Source of the DNA: Bacillus sp. SD088
GTDB taxonomy: Bacteria > Bacillota > Bacilli > Bacillales > Bacillaceae_C
Reading direction: 5' to 3'
Length of the DNA stretch: 32,529 bases
Assembly (NCBI RefSeq): GCF_017355205.1
Contig: NZ_JADIJK010000041.1
Span: 1-32,529 of the forward strand
Below are positions 18,070 through 25,075 of this stretch, piece after piece. The translations under genes were made by a program, and so were the position numbers. The number at the start of each line of letters is the position of its first letter. Positions within the stretch are counted from its first letter, which is position 1. The notes under the pieces are model-generated. The model searched no databases. It was not told the DNA's origin and saw only the letters and a program-made list of their open reading frames with translations.

Positions 18070-18075
18070 GTCGAC

Positions 18076-18120
18076 AACTACCTTTAAAAGGGATAAGGCT
18101 CCTTTTAAAGGTAGTTTTTT
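18076..18120 (+). terminator. Terminator after the peptide transporter
   Basis: AACTACCTTTAAAAGG (18076-18091) pairs perfectly with CCTTTTAAAGGTAGTT (18101-18116), followed by six T. This shows that the LCP gene downstream cannot start at 18121, where its frame opens. Confidence 0.9.
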
Positions 18121-18213
18121 ATGAATTGGATAAATTTCCCACCCACTTTTTTACATAAATGCCGCCAAGAATTGAAGAATAAAAGAAAGATGGTTTGTCA
18201 GGAGCTGAGAAAA

Positions 18214-19113
18214 GTGAAAAAAAGTACCTTATTTGTCCTCATCATAAGCAGCTTTCTCCTTTTATTTGGCTGTCAGAATATAGGGAAGGATTATTCGGAG
18301 GAGGAAGAAACTGAGAATAAAGCTGTAGATGAATCGATTAATTTTCTAGTGCTTGGCATTGATTCTCGGGGCGAAGCAAACTCACGGACAGATACGATCA
18401 TGTTGGTCAATTATCGCCCGGAGGATCGGACCTTGAAGCTTATTTCGATCATGCGTGATTCTTACGTGCAAATTCCCGGTCACAAATATAATTTTGATAA
18501 AATTAATAATGCTTATTTCTTGGGAGGCGAAGAGCTCCTTAAGAAAACGATCCAGAATAACTTTGGTTTAGATGTAGATCATACTGTTACCGTAGATTTC
18601 CAGGGATTTGTCAGTGTGATCGATACACTTATTCCAGAAGGAATCAATGTTCATGTAGATCAAGCCATGATCGATGATATGAATTTAAAGATGGCAGCAG
18701 GTGAAAATTCCTTACATGGTGAAGATTTATTAAAATATGTCCGCTTCCGGCACGATGAACGTAGTGACTTCGGCAGAGTGGAGCGACAACAAGATATTTT
18801 ATTAGATGTCATCTCCAAAGTGAATGAAAAGATGAACTCATTTACCGGAATGACAAAAATTCCGCAGCTTGTACATGACACAATCAAAAATGTAGAAACC
18901 GATTTGGGTCCCCAAGAGATCATCACATTGAGTTCCATGGTCTTTTCACAACCGATTGAACAAATTGAAACAATGCGGATTCCTGTAAAAGATGGATTCA
19001 CCAATCAAACCTATGAACATGCAGGTGCCGTCCTAGAACTTGATTTCTTCAAAAATCAGGAAGCCATGCAAAAATTCTTAAGTGAACCCACACCTGTAAA
19101 TGATGAGCCTTAA
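18214..19113 (+). CDS. LytR-CpsA-Psr family lipoprotein (wall polymer transferase type)
   Basis: A 299-residue LCP-domain protein. LCP enzymes transfer teichoic-acid or other anionic polymers from lipid carriers to peptidoglycan on the outer face of the membrane. Family motifs: INFLVLGIDSRG, SRTDTIMLVNYRPEDRTLKL, ISIMRDSYVQIPGH, and LLKYVRFRHDERSDFGRVERQQ with its conserved arginines. The frame opens at 18121, but that lies in the preceding terminator; GTG at 18214 with AGGAG nine bases upstream is the credible start. The N-terminus then reads MKKSTLFVLIISSFLLLFGC, a signal with a lipobox, so the protein is lipid-anchored at Cys20 instead of by the usual LCP membrane helix. An LCP repeat element begins right after the stop. 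Confidence 0.87.
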   Translation: MKKSTLFVLIISSFLLLFGCQNIGKDYSEEEETENKAVDESINFLVLGIDSRGEANSRTDTIMLVNYRPEDRTLKLISIMRDSYVQIPGHKYNFDKINNAYFLGGEELLKKTIQNNFGLDVDHTVTVDFQGFVSVIDTLIPEGINVHVDQAMIDDMNLKMAAGENSLHGEDLLKYVRFRHDERSDFGRVERQQDILLDVISKVNEKMNSFTGMTKIPQLVHDTIKNVETDLGPQEIITLSSMVFSQPIEQIETMRIPVKDGFTNQTYEHAGAVLELDFFKNQEAMQKFLSEPTPVNDEP

Positions 19114-19290
19114 GAACAAAAGCGCAAGCGCCCGTTTAGCGACGTACAAACTTTTTAAGCTTCTGACGAGATAAAGGATAGCCGATGTTGACTTATCGTA
19201 GGAAGAAGCTGAAAGTTTGCTAGTCGCTGGGCGCTGGAGCTAGACGACAAAACTCAAAGTTATAACTTATCCACAAGCTGCAATTTTATA
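19114..19290. repeat. Dispersed long-palindrome element, copy C
   Basis: Left end GAACAAAAGCGCAAGCGCC, right end GGGCGCTGGAGCTAGAC, tail AACTTATCCACAAGC then AATTTTATA. It folds almost completely: AGCGCC with GGCGCT, AGCGAC with GTCGCT, AAACTTT with AAAGTTT, and AGCTTC with GAAGCT. The arm sequences differ from those in copy B although the pairing is kept. The tail holds TTATCCACA (19267-19275), an exact match to the DnaA-box consensus. It begins at the base after the LCP stop codon and may act as that gene's transcript end. Confidence 0.75.
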
Positions 19291-19354
19291 ATTTCCTAAA
19301 CGAGAACAAAAGCGCAAGCGCCTTGATTTAAGGTAGAACAGCTAAAGACGCACG

Positions 19355-19822
19355 GAGTTCATCGCATTTCAGGCACAGCGAGGGCTCGCGCCGTTACGCT
19401 TTTGCAGAGTTCACTGCATTTCGGGAACGGCGGAGACTCGCGCCGTTACCCTTTTGCAGAGTTCATCGCATTTCGGGTACGGCGAAGGCTTGCGACGTTA
19501 CCCTTTTGCAGAGTTCATCGCATTTCGGGTACGGCGGAGGCTCGCGCCGTTACGCTTTTGCAGAGTTCACCGCATTTTGGGCACGGCGGAGGCTGGCACC
19601 GTTACGCTTTTACGGAGTTCCTCGCATTTCAGGCACGGCGAGGGCTCGCACCGTTACGCCTTTGCAGAGTTCACTGCATTTCGGGAACGGCGGGGGCTCG
19701 CGCCGTTACACTTTTTCGGAGTTCATCGCATTTCGGGAACGGCGGGGGCTCGCGCCGTTACGCTTTTGCAGAGTTCACCGCATTTTGAGCACGGCGGAGG
19801 CCCACGCCGTTACGCTCTTCTA
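19355..19822 (+). repeat. 52-bp tandem array 1 (nine units)
   Basis: Nine units of exactly 52 bases, each beginning near GAGTTC, at 19355, 19407, 19459, 19511, 19563, 19615, 19667, 19719 and 19771. Each contains GCATTTCGGGNACGGCG, a short loop, then CGCCGTTACGCTTTT. ACGGCG and CGCCGT form a hairpin in every unit, with some wobble changes. Because 52 is not a multiple of three, all three plus-strand frames stay open with 17-residue periodicity; I do not regard these as genes. There are no unique spacers, so it is not a CRISPR array. Confidence 0.9.
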
Positions 19823-19908
19823 GGATTTCTCTCTATTTTTGTCACGGCCACACTGAGTTTTCTCCTACTTTTTTGGCGTTCTTCTGATTTCAAGCTTTGT
19901 TCTCTTTA
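19823..19908 (+). repeat. Terminal cap of array 1
   Basis: A degenerate final unit and flank ending TTTGTTCTCTTTA. Its reverse complement aligns over its whole length, with only a few small gaps, to the cap of array 2 at 24979-25075. Beyond this point the flanks of the two arrays no longer match. Confidence 0.7.
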
Positions 19909-20032
19909 AACGCTAGAAAAGGGCTGGAGCTGGACAGCAATTTTTCCTATTAGAACTTAGCCACACGCTTAGATTTTATCCCGCATTAACGGACAGTAAT
20001 AGCCCGATTGGTTCAACTAACAATTTGGTGCA

Positions 20033-21424
20033 TTAATAAGGTTTAGGGCTAAGAAGGGCTTGTGCTTTATTAATTGTTTCTTTATATTCCTTAGCTGGAT
20101 CAGAATCCGCGACAATGCCCGCGCCTGCTTGGAGATAGGCGATTTGATCTTTGATAACAAGGGAACGTATAGCAATGGCAAAATCAACATCCCCATTCAC
20201 ATTTACGTAACCAATCGCCCCTGCGTAGACTCCGCGTTTTGTTTTTTCCAAATCATTAATAATCTGCATGGCCCTTGGTTTAGGATCCCCTGACACAGTG
20301 CCAGCTGGAAGACAAGAGATTAGGGCATCCATTCCTGAAGTATCTGCCTTCAATGTACCTTCTACTTCAGAGACGATATGCATGACATGACGATAATACT
20401 CCAGCTTCATATAATCCTTGACCGCAATTGTATCTTCCAAACAAATAGCAGATAATTCTTGACGACTTAAGTCGACAAGCATGCGATGTTCGGACAATTC
20501 CTTTTCATCGGCTAATAACTCCTGAGCCATACGCTGGTCATCCTCTTCATTTCTTCCACGTCGCCTTGTTCCAGCAATTGGATTGGTTGTCACAGTCCCC
20601 CTATTTGTTTTAACGAAGCTTTCTGGAGAGGCGCCCAGAACAACATATTTCTCAAAGTCAACATAAAACATATACGGAGATGGGTTGGAATTACGTAAGA
20701 CACGATAAAAGTGAAAAGGATCATCCTCCACTTTTCCCGTCATTCTTTGTGATAATACAATTTGCTGTACTTCACCTGAATGAATATACTGCTTCGCTTC
20801 TTCCACCTTGCGCATAAACTCTTCTTTTTCCAGTTTAGGAGTAAATTGAATCTTACAATCTGAAAGCGACTCATCCGCTGCCTTCCTGGCAATTTGCGCT
20901 TCTAAATGCGTAAGACGTAACTCTAATTCCTGCTCCGTCGTTTTCCCATCATAATCAATCGATAATAAATAAATCGATTGCGCTAAATGATCGAATACCA
21001 CTACATCCTCATAAATCATAAAATGAATGTCCGGCATTTCGATTTCATCTTCTAAGATCGGCCCAATCGGGATATATTGGCGAATCGCATCATAGCCGAC
21101 ATAGCCAATAGCTCCTCCATAAAACGGAAAAGGAACATCAATATCAATCTTTGGCAAAGCCTCTTGCAAAAATGCTAATGGTTGTCCTGATGCCTCTTTC
21201 ACTAGTTGTCCGTCACTAGCCAATAATTGTGCATGTCCCTCCTTCCCAATGAATTCTAAAATCGGGTTTGCTCCGATAAAAGAATATCGGCCTTGCTCAT
21301 TATGCTTTAATGAACTTTCTAATAAAAACTTCTTCTCTCCTTTTAGTCTCAGAAAAATATTAATAGGTGTTAAGACATCCCCGTTTAATTTTTTTAATTT
21401 AAATTGTGCTTGTTTGGTTTGCAT
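20033..21424 (-). CDS. trpE: Anthranilate synthase component I
   Basis: Converts chorismate and glutamine-derived ammonia to anthranilate, the first step of tryptophan synthesis. The 463-residue protein has the N-terminal feedback-site motif LLESSLKHNEQGRYSFIG and the chorismate-binding motifs PIAGTRRRGRNEEDD, LPAGTVSGDPKPRAMQII and QAGAGIVADSDPAKEY. I chose the ATG at 21424 because GAGGAG lies nine bases upstream; the frame is open to a TTG at 21442. Two tryptophan T-boxes upstream decide for TrpE over PabB. No trpD or other trp gene follows: the next 900 bases hold only repeats, so this is trpE on its own or separated from its operon. Confidence 0.92.
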   Translation of the reverse strand: MQTKQAQFKLKKLNGDVLTPINIFLRLKGEKKFLLESSLKHNEQGRYSFIGANPILEFIGKEGHAQLLASDGQLVKEASGQPLAFLQEALPKIDIDVPFPFYGGAIGYVGYDAIRQYIPIGPILEDEIEMPDIHFMIYEDVVVFDHLAQSIYLLSIDYDGKTTEQELELRLTHLEAQIARKAADESLSDCKIQFTPKLEKEEFMRKVEEAKQYIHSGEVQQIVLSQRMTGKVEDDPFHFYRVLRNSNPSPYMFYVDFEKYVVLGASPESFVKTNRGTVTTNPIAGTRRRGRNEEDDQRMAQELLADEKELSEHRMLVDLSRQELSAICLEDTIAVKDYMKLEYYRHVMHIVSEVEGTLKADTSGMDALISCLPAGTVSGDPKPRAMQIINDLEKTKRGVYAGAIGYVNVNGDVDFAIAIRSLVIKDQIAYLQAGAGIVADSDPAKEYKETINKAQALLSPKPY

Positions 21425-21455
21425 TTTCCATTCTCCTCTCAAATTTTTGAAATAT

Positions 21456-21905
21456 AAAAAGCCCTCAAACCAACAACGACTTCATTTGTTGGTTTGAGGG
21501 CGATCTTCACCGCGGTGCCACCTCATTTGGAAAAGGATCTCTTTCCCATCTCTTTCAGGTACAGGAGTGTGCCTCCTAAACCCTATCCATATAACGACGG
21601 AATATCGTGTTTTCCTACTTCCCTATTTAAGGAGGTTCAAAAATTCTGGTAAAATGGCACTACTATTTAAAGGAACTTCGACTAAGTACCGACACGTCCT
21701 GTGTCGAACGTCGAAGTCACCACTTCCTGTGGAAGCTCGTTGGCTCATTTTATCCTCTTTTTTGAACTCATTTATCAAATAGACGTTCAAAAAACCACTC
21801 ACAAGTCCATTCAGTAAAAGTTTCCATACCGGGATCACACCATTCCCCGACTCTCTTCGATGAAAAAGCTTAAACCTACTCCTCTTGTTTCACGTTTTGC
21901 TTTAT
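21456..21905 (-). promoter_or_regulatory. Tryptophan T-box leader, proximal copy
   Basis: A tRNA-sensing riboswitch directly before trpE. Stem I includes GAGGAGTAGG, AGAGAGTCGGGG and GGTGTGATCCCGG, the canonical distal-loop pieces. The specifier loop reads GAATGGA at 21806-21812, so the specifier codon is UGG (Trp). The T-box itself is GGTGGCACCGCGG (21510-21522). It is followed by a 16-base-pair terminator, GCCCTCAAACCAACAA with its complement (21461-21501), and a T run. About 280 bases separate the specifier from the T-box, more than usual, and that stretch contains two mini-hairpins of a dispersed family. Confidence 0.88.
21690..21732. repeat. Mini-hairpin pair inside the proximal T-box
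   Basis: CGACAC-GTCCT-GTGTCG (21690-21706) and CCAC-TTCCT-GTGG (21720-21732). Both have perfect arms around a five-base loop ending TCCT, with loop starts 28 bases apart. The outer flanks ACTTCGAC and GTCGAAGT also pair around the first. The same design occurs at 11986-12026, 21915-21929 and 23257-23303 with quite different arms. Confidence 0.6.
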
Positions 21906-21914
21906 TTAATTGAT

Positions 21915-21929
21915 GCCACAGGACGTGGC
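21915..21929. repeat. Single mini-hairpin between the two T-boxes
   Basis: GCCAC-AGGAC-GTGGC, the same design read from the other strand. It sits between the distal terminator and the proximal Stem I, next to another short palindrome, CCGTAAAACGG. Confidence 0.5.
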
Positions 21930-21975
21930 GCTTTTAGCGTTTATCCGTAAAACGGGCGTTTTCGCCTTTATAGAC

Positions 21976-22232
21976 AAAAAGGCCCCTCATCCAAAGGACG
22001 AGGGACCGTGGTACCACCTTTATTAGCTGAAATCAGCTCACTTTTTACATTCATCATGTTTGCCCATGTAACGATGGGGTTTCGCCAAAGCCTACTTTTC
22101 CCATGGAGTTCGGTTTGGAAGCTCGGAAGTCCATTCACATGCGTCGACACACTGGTTCGCACCCACCACCAGCTCTCTTTTGTGGTCCACAAGCTACTAC
22201 TCTTCTTCATCGCCAGAATTTTCATTGGATTG
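21976..22232 (-). promoter_or_regulatory. Tryptophan T-box leader, distal copy
   Basis: A second complete T-box upstream of the proximal one. Stem I begins near GAAGAGTAGTAGC and includes AGAGAGCTGGTGGTGGGTGC and GAACCAG. The specifier loop reads GAATGGA at 22130-22136, again codon UGG (Trp). The T-box is GGTGGTACCACGG (22006-22018). Its terminator pairs GGTCCCTCGTCC with GGATGAGGGGCC around TTT (21981-22007), followed by five T. Its length of about 255 bases is normal. RNA polymerase must pass both terminators to reach trpE, which should sharpen the response to uncharged tRNA-Trp. Confidence 0.88.
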
Positions 22233-22238
22233 TTTTTG

Positions 22239-22267
22239 ATTTTATTTGAAAATTCCCCAAATGTCAA
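22239..22267 (-). promoter_or_regulatory. Promoter of the trpE T-box transcript
   Basis: On the minus strand TTGACA (22262-22267), a 17-base spacer and TAAAAT (22239-22244). This is a near-consensus sigma-A promoter, placed so that transcription begins about eight bases before the distal T-box. Confidence 0.8.
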
Positions 22268-22301
22268 TAATTATTTTCGCCGAGTGAAAAATTATATGCC
22301 T

Positions 22302-23186
22302 TTATTTTTTGCTCAACCTGCTTACTGCACACTCAAACATAATTTTAGCGGCTATAGATGTCGTGATCTCGCGCACATCATATAATGGGTTAACTTCTGC
22401 AATATCAAATACATCTACTTTGTCATAAAGTTCTTCCAGCATAGAAAAAGCTTGTACGACTGTTAACCCGCCTGGCTCATTTGCGCCTGTTCCTGGAGCA
22501 AGCCCCGGCTCTAATACATCCATATCAAACGTGAGATAAATATGGTCCACATCTTTCAGTTTATCATTTAAAATCTCTGAGATGATTTTTTTAGGATCAC
22601 TGGAATGAACTTCCCTTGCGGTATACTGAACCACACCTATTTCATTAATATATTCAGCATACCAAGGATAGTTAAAGCTACGCACACCAATTTGCACAAC
22701 ATGTTCAGGACTGATTCTTTCAAGCTCAATCGCTCTTCTCATCTGGCTGCTTTGGGAATACTTCCCCTGTACAGGTGAATCATCAACCAAATCCAGATGT
22801 GCATCAAATTGAATGATTCCTATTTTACCTTCCGTGTTATCATGTAAAGCTTCTATAATCGGATAAGATATCGAATGATCTCCTCCCAATACAAAAGGAA
22901 ATACATCTTTCGTCAACATTTCAGTTGCTTTATTTTTTGCATTCTCAAATGTCTTCTCTGTACTATATGCGACGATATCAATATCCCCATAATCGACAAT
23001 GCTATTTTCACTCAATGTATAAAGCTTTCTTTTATCCACATCATATACTTGATTATTTTCAATCCGATTTTCGAACCATTTGTATGCATCTCTGATCCCT
23101 TGAGGAGCAAATCTTGCACCTGGTCTCCCAAGCGATGCTCCACCATCCCAAGGAAATCCTACTATTCCAAATGTCTCTTTTCCCAT
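22302..23186 (-). CDS. Agmatinase-type ureohydrolase
   Basis: A 294-residue manganese enzyme of the arginase/agmatinase family, which hydrolyses a guanidino group to urea. Metal-binding motifs are intact: GGDHS (about residues 99-103), FDAHLD (about 125-130) and TFDMDVLEP (about 215-223). The N-terminal FPWDGGASLGRPGARFAPQGIR is typical of agmatinase-like members. True agmatinase, guanidinobutyrase and other specificities cannot be told apart by motif. It follows an amino-acid or amine permease gene on the same strand by 136 bases. AAAGGAG lies before the ATG. It is followed at once by the trpE promoter. Confidence 0.82.
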   Translation of the reverse strand: MGKETFGIVGFPWDGGASLGRPGARFAPQGIRDAYKWFENRIENNQVYDVDKRKLYTLSENSIVDYGDIDIVAYSTEKTFENAKNKATEMLTKDVFPFVLGGDHSISYPIIEALHDNTEGKIGIIQFDAHLDLVDDSPVQGKYSQSSQMRRAIELERISPEHVVQIGVRSFNYPWYAEYINEIGVVQYTAREVHSSDPKKIISEILNDKLKDVDHIYLTFDMDVLEPGLAPGTGANEPGGLTVVQAFSMLEELYDKVDVFDIAEVNPLYDVREITTSIAAKIMFECAVSRLSKK

Positions 23187-23256
23187 TATTCGACAACTCC
23201 TTTAAATTCTTGTTCAAAAGTAAGGATACATTCGAAGTGTCATATTTTACCGAAGA

Positions 23257-23303
23257 CCTGCAGGGTGCAGGCAAAAAAGGCGTTGCAGCGTACAGGATGT
23301 ACG
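23257..23303. repeat. Mini-hairpin pair between the permease and ureohydrolase genes
   Basis: CCTGC-AGGGT-GCAGG (23257-23271) and CGTAC-AGGAT-GTACG (23289-23303), perfect five-base arms around loops beginning AGG, 32 bases apart. Same family as the pair in the trpE leader, in the opposite orientation. They may set RNA stability between the two genes. Confidence 0.6.
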
Positions 23304-23321
23304 AGTATGGACGACGTGAAC

Positions 23322-24725
23322 TTAGCTGTTCATCTGTTTGCTCCTTACCTTTTGAACATCCTCTCTAAACTCTATTTTATTTCTACTATAACTGATATAA
23401 ATAGCGATACCGATGATCAGCCAGACCAGGAATAATAGATACTCAATTCCATGTAATGAGATTGGTGTCCCAGGAATAACCATCATCAAAGTTAAAATAC
23501 TGGAAAAAAATGTTGCGATATAACTCATTATGATCCCACCAGGAGGGCTATAGGGTCTATGTAAATTTGGCTTTTTCTTATATAACCGAACACTGCTTAA
23601 GGACATGAAGAACCAGGCAATAAGAAATGAAATCCCCCCCATCACGATAAAGGGAGATAAAATTCCTTGGCCAAGAAATATACCAAAAACAGTAACTATC
23701 AACATAAATAGTAAAGCATTCTTTGGTGTTTTATTGTGCTGATCAACTTTAGAGAGTACCTTGGGCAGAAATCCCGCTTCTGAGAATGACTGAATCAAAC
23801 GGCTGCCGGCAAATAAAAAGCCATTAAACGTAGTGATAACACCGAGCAGTACGCCAAAGACAATAATGATCGTTAAAAACTTAGAACCTGTCGCCGCTTC
23901 AAATGCTGAAATCAATGGCAGTTCTCCTAAATTCACAAGTTCCTCTGCAGGCATGATAAAACTGGACGCCAACACGATGACTGAATATAGCAAACTACCA
24001 GCAATAATAGTACCGACAATCGCCTTACCCAGATTTGCTCTATTTATATTGGAACCAACCTCATTTCGAGCTTTAGGAATCGTATCAAAACCATTCATAA
24101 AAAATAAGATGGAAGCAATGGCCGTTGCCACACCGCCTATTGTTCCTGATTCAGATGTTGCTCTCGAAATGTTGGCGCTCGAACCTGCAACAAAGCCACC
24201 AATGATAAATACAAAAAATGTAGCAATCATCATCCAAGTTGCAACGTTTTGAAATTTACTTGATTGCTTTACACCTTTGTAATTTAAGTACACGATGATT
24301 GTAACCATGAGCAAACTCACAATTAAATGGGGAAGGTAGATGACCGAACCAAACAACGAGTACAGCGGTACAGCATTCATAGCCGGAAATAAATACGAAG
24401 TGAGTGCAGCAACTGACACTGCCACCCAGGGTAGAATAATTAAATACCCCAATATTAAAAACCATCCACAAACAAAAGCAGAGAGCTTGCCAACGGCTAA
24501 ATATGTATAGGCATATTCCCCACCTGAAACCTTTAAGCTTGACGTGAGTTCACCGTAGACAAAGCCAATTGGAATAATCATTAACATCGTCACTAAGATG
24601 GCGATGATTGCCCCGATGCTGCCTGCAGCTGACATCCAAGCAGGTATGGATATCACCCACCCTATCCCTATCATACTTCCAAACGCAAGGGCAAAAAAAT
24701 CCTTGCCTGACATTCCATCCTTCAT
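23322..24725 (-). CDS. APC-superfamily amino acid/polyamine permease
   Basis: A 467-residue permease with about 12 membrane spans. The first-helix motif GSMIGIGWVISIPAW (substrate loop) and helix 6 region ILFFMNGFDTIPKARNEVG are standard for the APC family. It resembles basic amino acid or amine importers more than antiporters, but this is a weak inference. GAGGTGG lies about six bases before the ATG, and a TATAAT is visible further upstream at 24740-24750. Being the gene immediately before a ureohydrolase, its likely cargo is that enzyme's guanidino substrate. Confidence 0.82.
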   Translation of the reverse strand: MKDGMSGKDFFALAFGSMIGIGWVISIPAWMSAAGSIGAIIAILVTMLMIIPIGFVYGELTSSLKVSGGEYAYTYLAVGKLSAFVCGWFLILGYLIILPWVAVSVAALTSYLFPAMNAVPLYSLFGSVIYLPHLIVSLLMVTIIVYLNYKGVKQSSKFQNVATWMMIATFFVFIIGGFVAGSSANISRATSESGTIGGVATAIASILFFMNGFDTIPKARNEVGSNINRANLGKAIVGTIIAGSLLYSVIVLASSFIMPAEELVNLGELPLISAFEAATGSKFLTIIIVFGVLLGVITTFNGFLFAGSRLIQSFSEAGFLPKVLSKVDQHNKTPKNALLFMLIVTVFGIFLGQGILSPFIVMGGISFLIAWFFMSLSSVRLYKKKPNLHRPYSPPGGIIMSYIATFFSSILTLMMVIPGTPISLHGIEYLLFLVWLIIGIAIYISYSRNKIEFREDVQKVRSKQMNS

Positions 24726-24978
24726 TGAACCACCTCTATGTTATAATTATACCTCATTATAAATAAATATTCATATGAAGACAATCATGAAATTTTGGTA
24801 TTAAAGGAGAAGAAGCTCGATCTTTTGAAAAAGATCTGGTCATTAGGCGAAATTCAAAGGATTTTAGGGCGTTAAAAGTGTTGATTTACCCCTACGATTT
24901 TCCATATGCAAAAACAACCTAAAATCCAGTGTTAAGGTTGCCTTTTCTTCAAATTGAAATCAAAGGTTTTGTTGAGTT

Positions 24979-25075
24979 TAAAGAGAACAAATGTCGGAAT
25001 CAGGAGAACCCCAAAAGAAGGGGAAGAAAACTGAACGAGCCCCTGACGGAAATAGGGAGAAAATCCAAAAAGGGT
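24979..25075 (-). repeat. Terminal cap of array 2
   Basis: Begins TAAAGAGAACAAA and runs to the first GTAACGGCG unit. It is the counterpart, on the opposite strand, of the array 1 cap; shared blocks include GAATCAG or AAATCAG, GAGAAC/AGAAC, GAAAACT, TGAC, AAATAG and GAGAAA. The left flank (24726-24978) shows no gene and no recognised feature apart from the permease promoter region and one weak inverted repeat near 24920-24945. Confidence 0.7.

Larger units (their letters stand above)
19304..19980. repeat. Dispersed long-palindrome element, copy D, split by a 52-bp array
   Basis: The left end GAACAAAAGCGCAAGCGCC and following CTTGATTTA match copies A and B. The right end GGGCTGGAGCTGGAC and a tail with ACTTAGCCACA and GATTTTATC match copies C and B. 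In between lies a 52-bp tandem array with its cap instead of the usual short arms. The simplest reading is that the array entered, or grew within, an existing element. The 900 bases between the LCP gene and trpE hold no gene, only copies C and D and the array. Confidence 0.65.

Noticed and set aside
18121-18213. N-terminal extension of the LCP protein from ATG 18121
   Set aside because: That ATG touches the T run of the preceding terminator and lacks a ribosome binding site; the GTG at 18214 has one and opens a proper signal peptide.
19355-19822. CRISPR array
   Set aside because: The full 52-base unit repeats without unique spacers, and no cas gene is present in the window.
19402-19909. Three overlapping plus-strand open frames across array 1 (19402-19788, 19454-19909, 19506-19823) with repeated HFGNGGGSRRYAF-type peptides
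   Set aside because: All three begin at the same TTG within successive 52-base units, so their starts are exactly 52 bases apart. A 52-base period keeps every frame open; the peptides are by-products of the repeat, with no ribosome binding site.
21541-21640. A second, very short T-box Stem I with TGG at 21587-21589
   Set aside because: CCTCCTTAAA and TTTAGGAGG do pair around an AGTAG and a TGG, but a canonical Stem I with GAATGGA lies further upstream at 21800-21890, so this is the inter-stem part of one leader.
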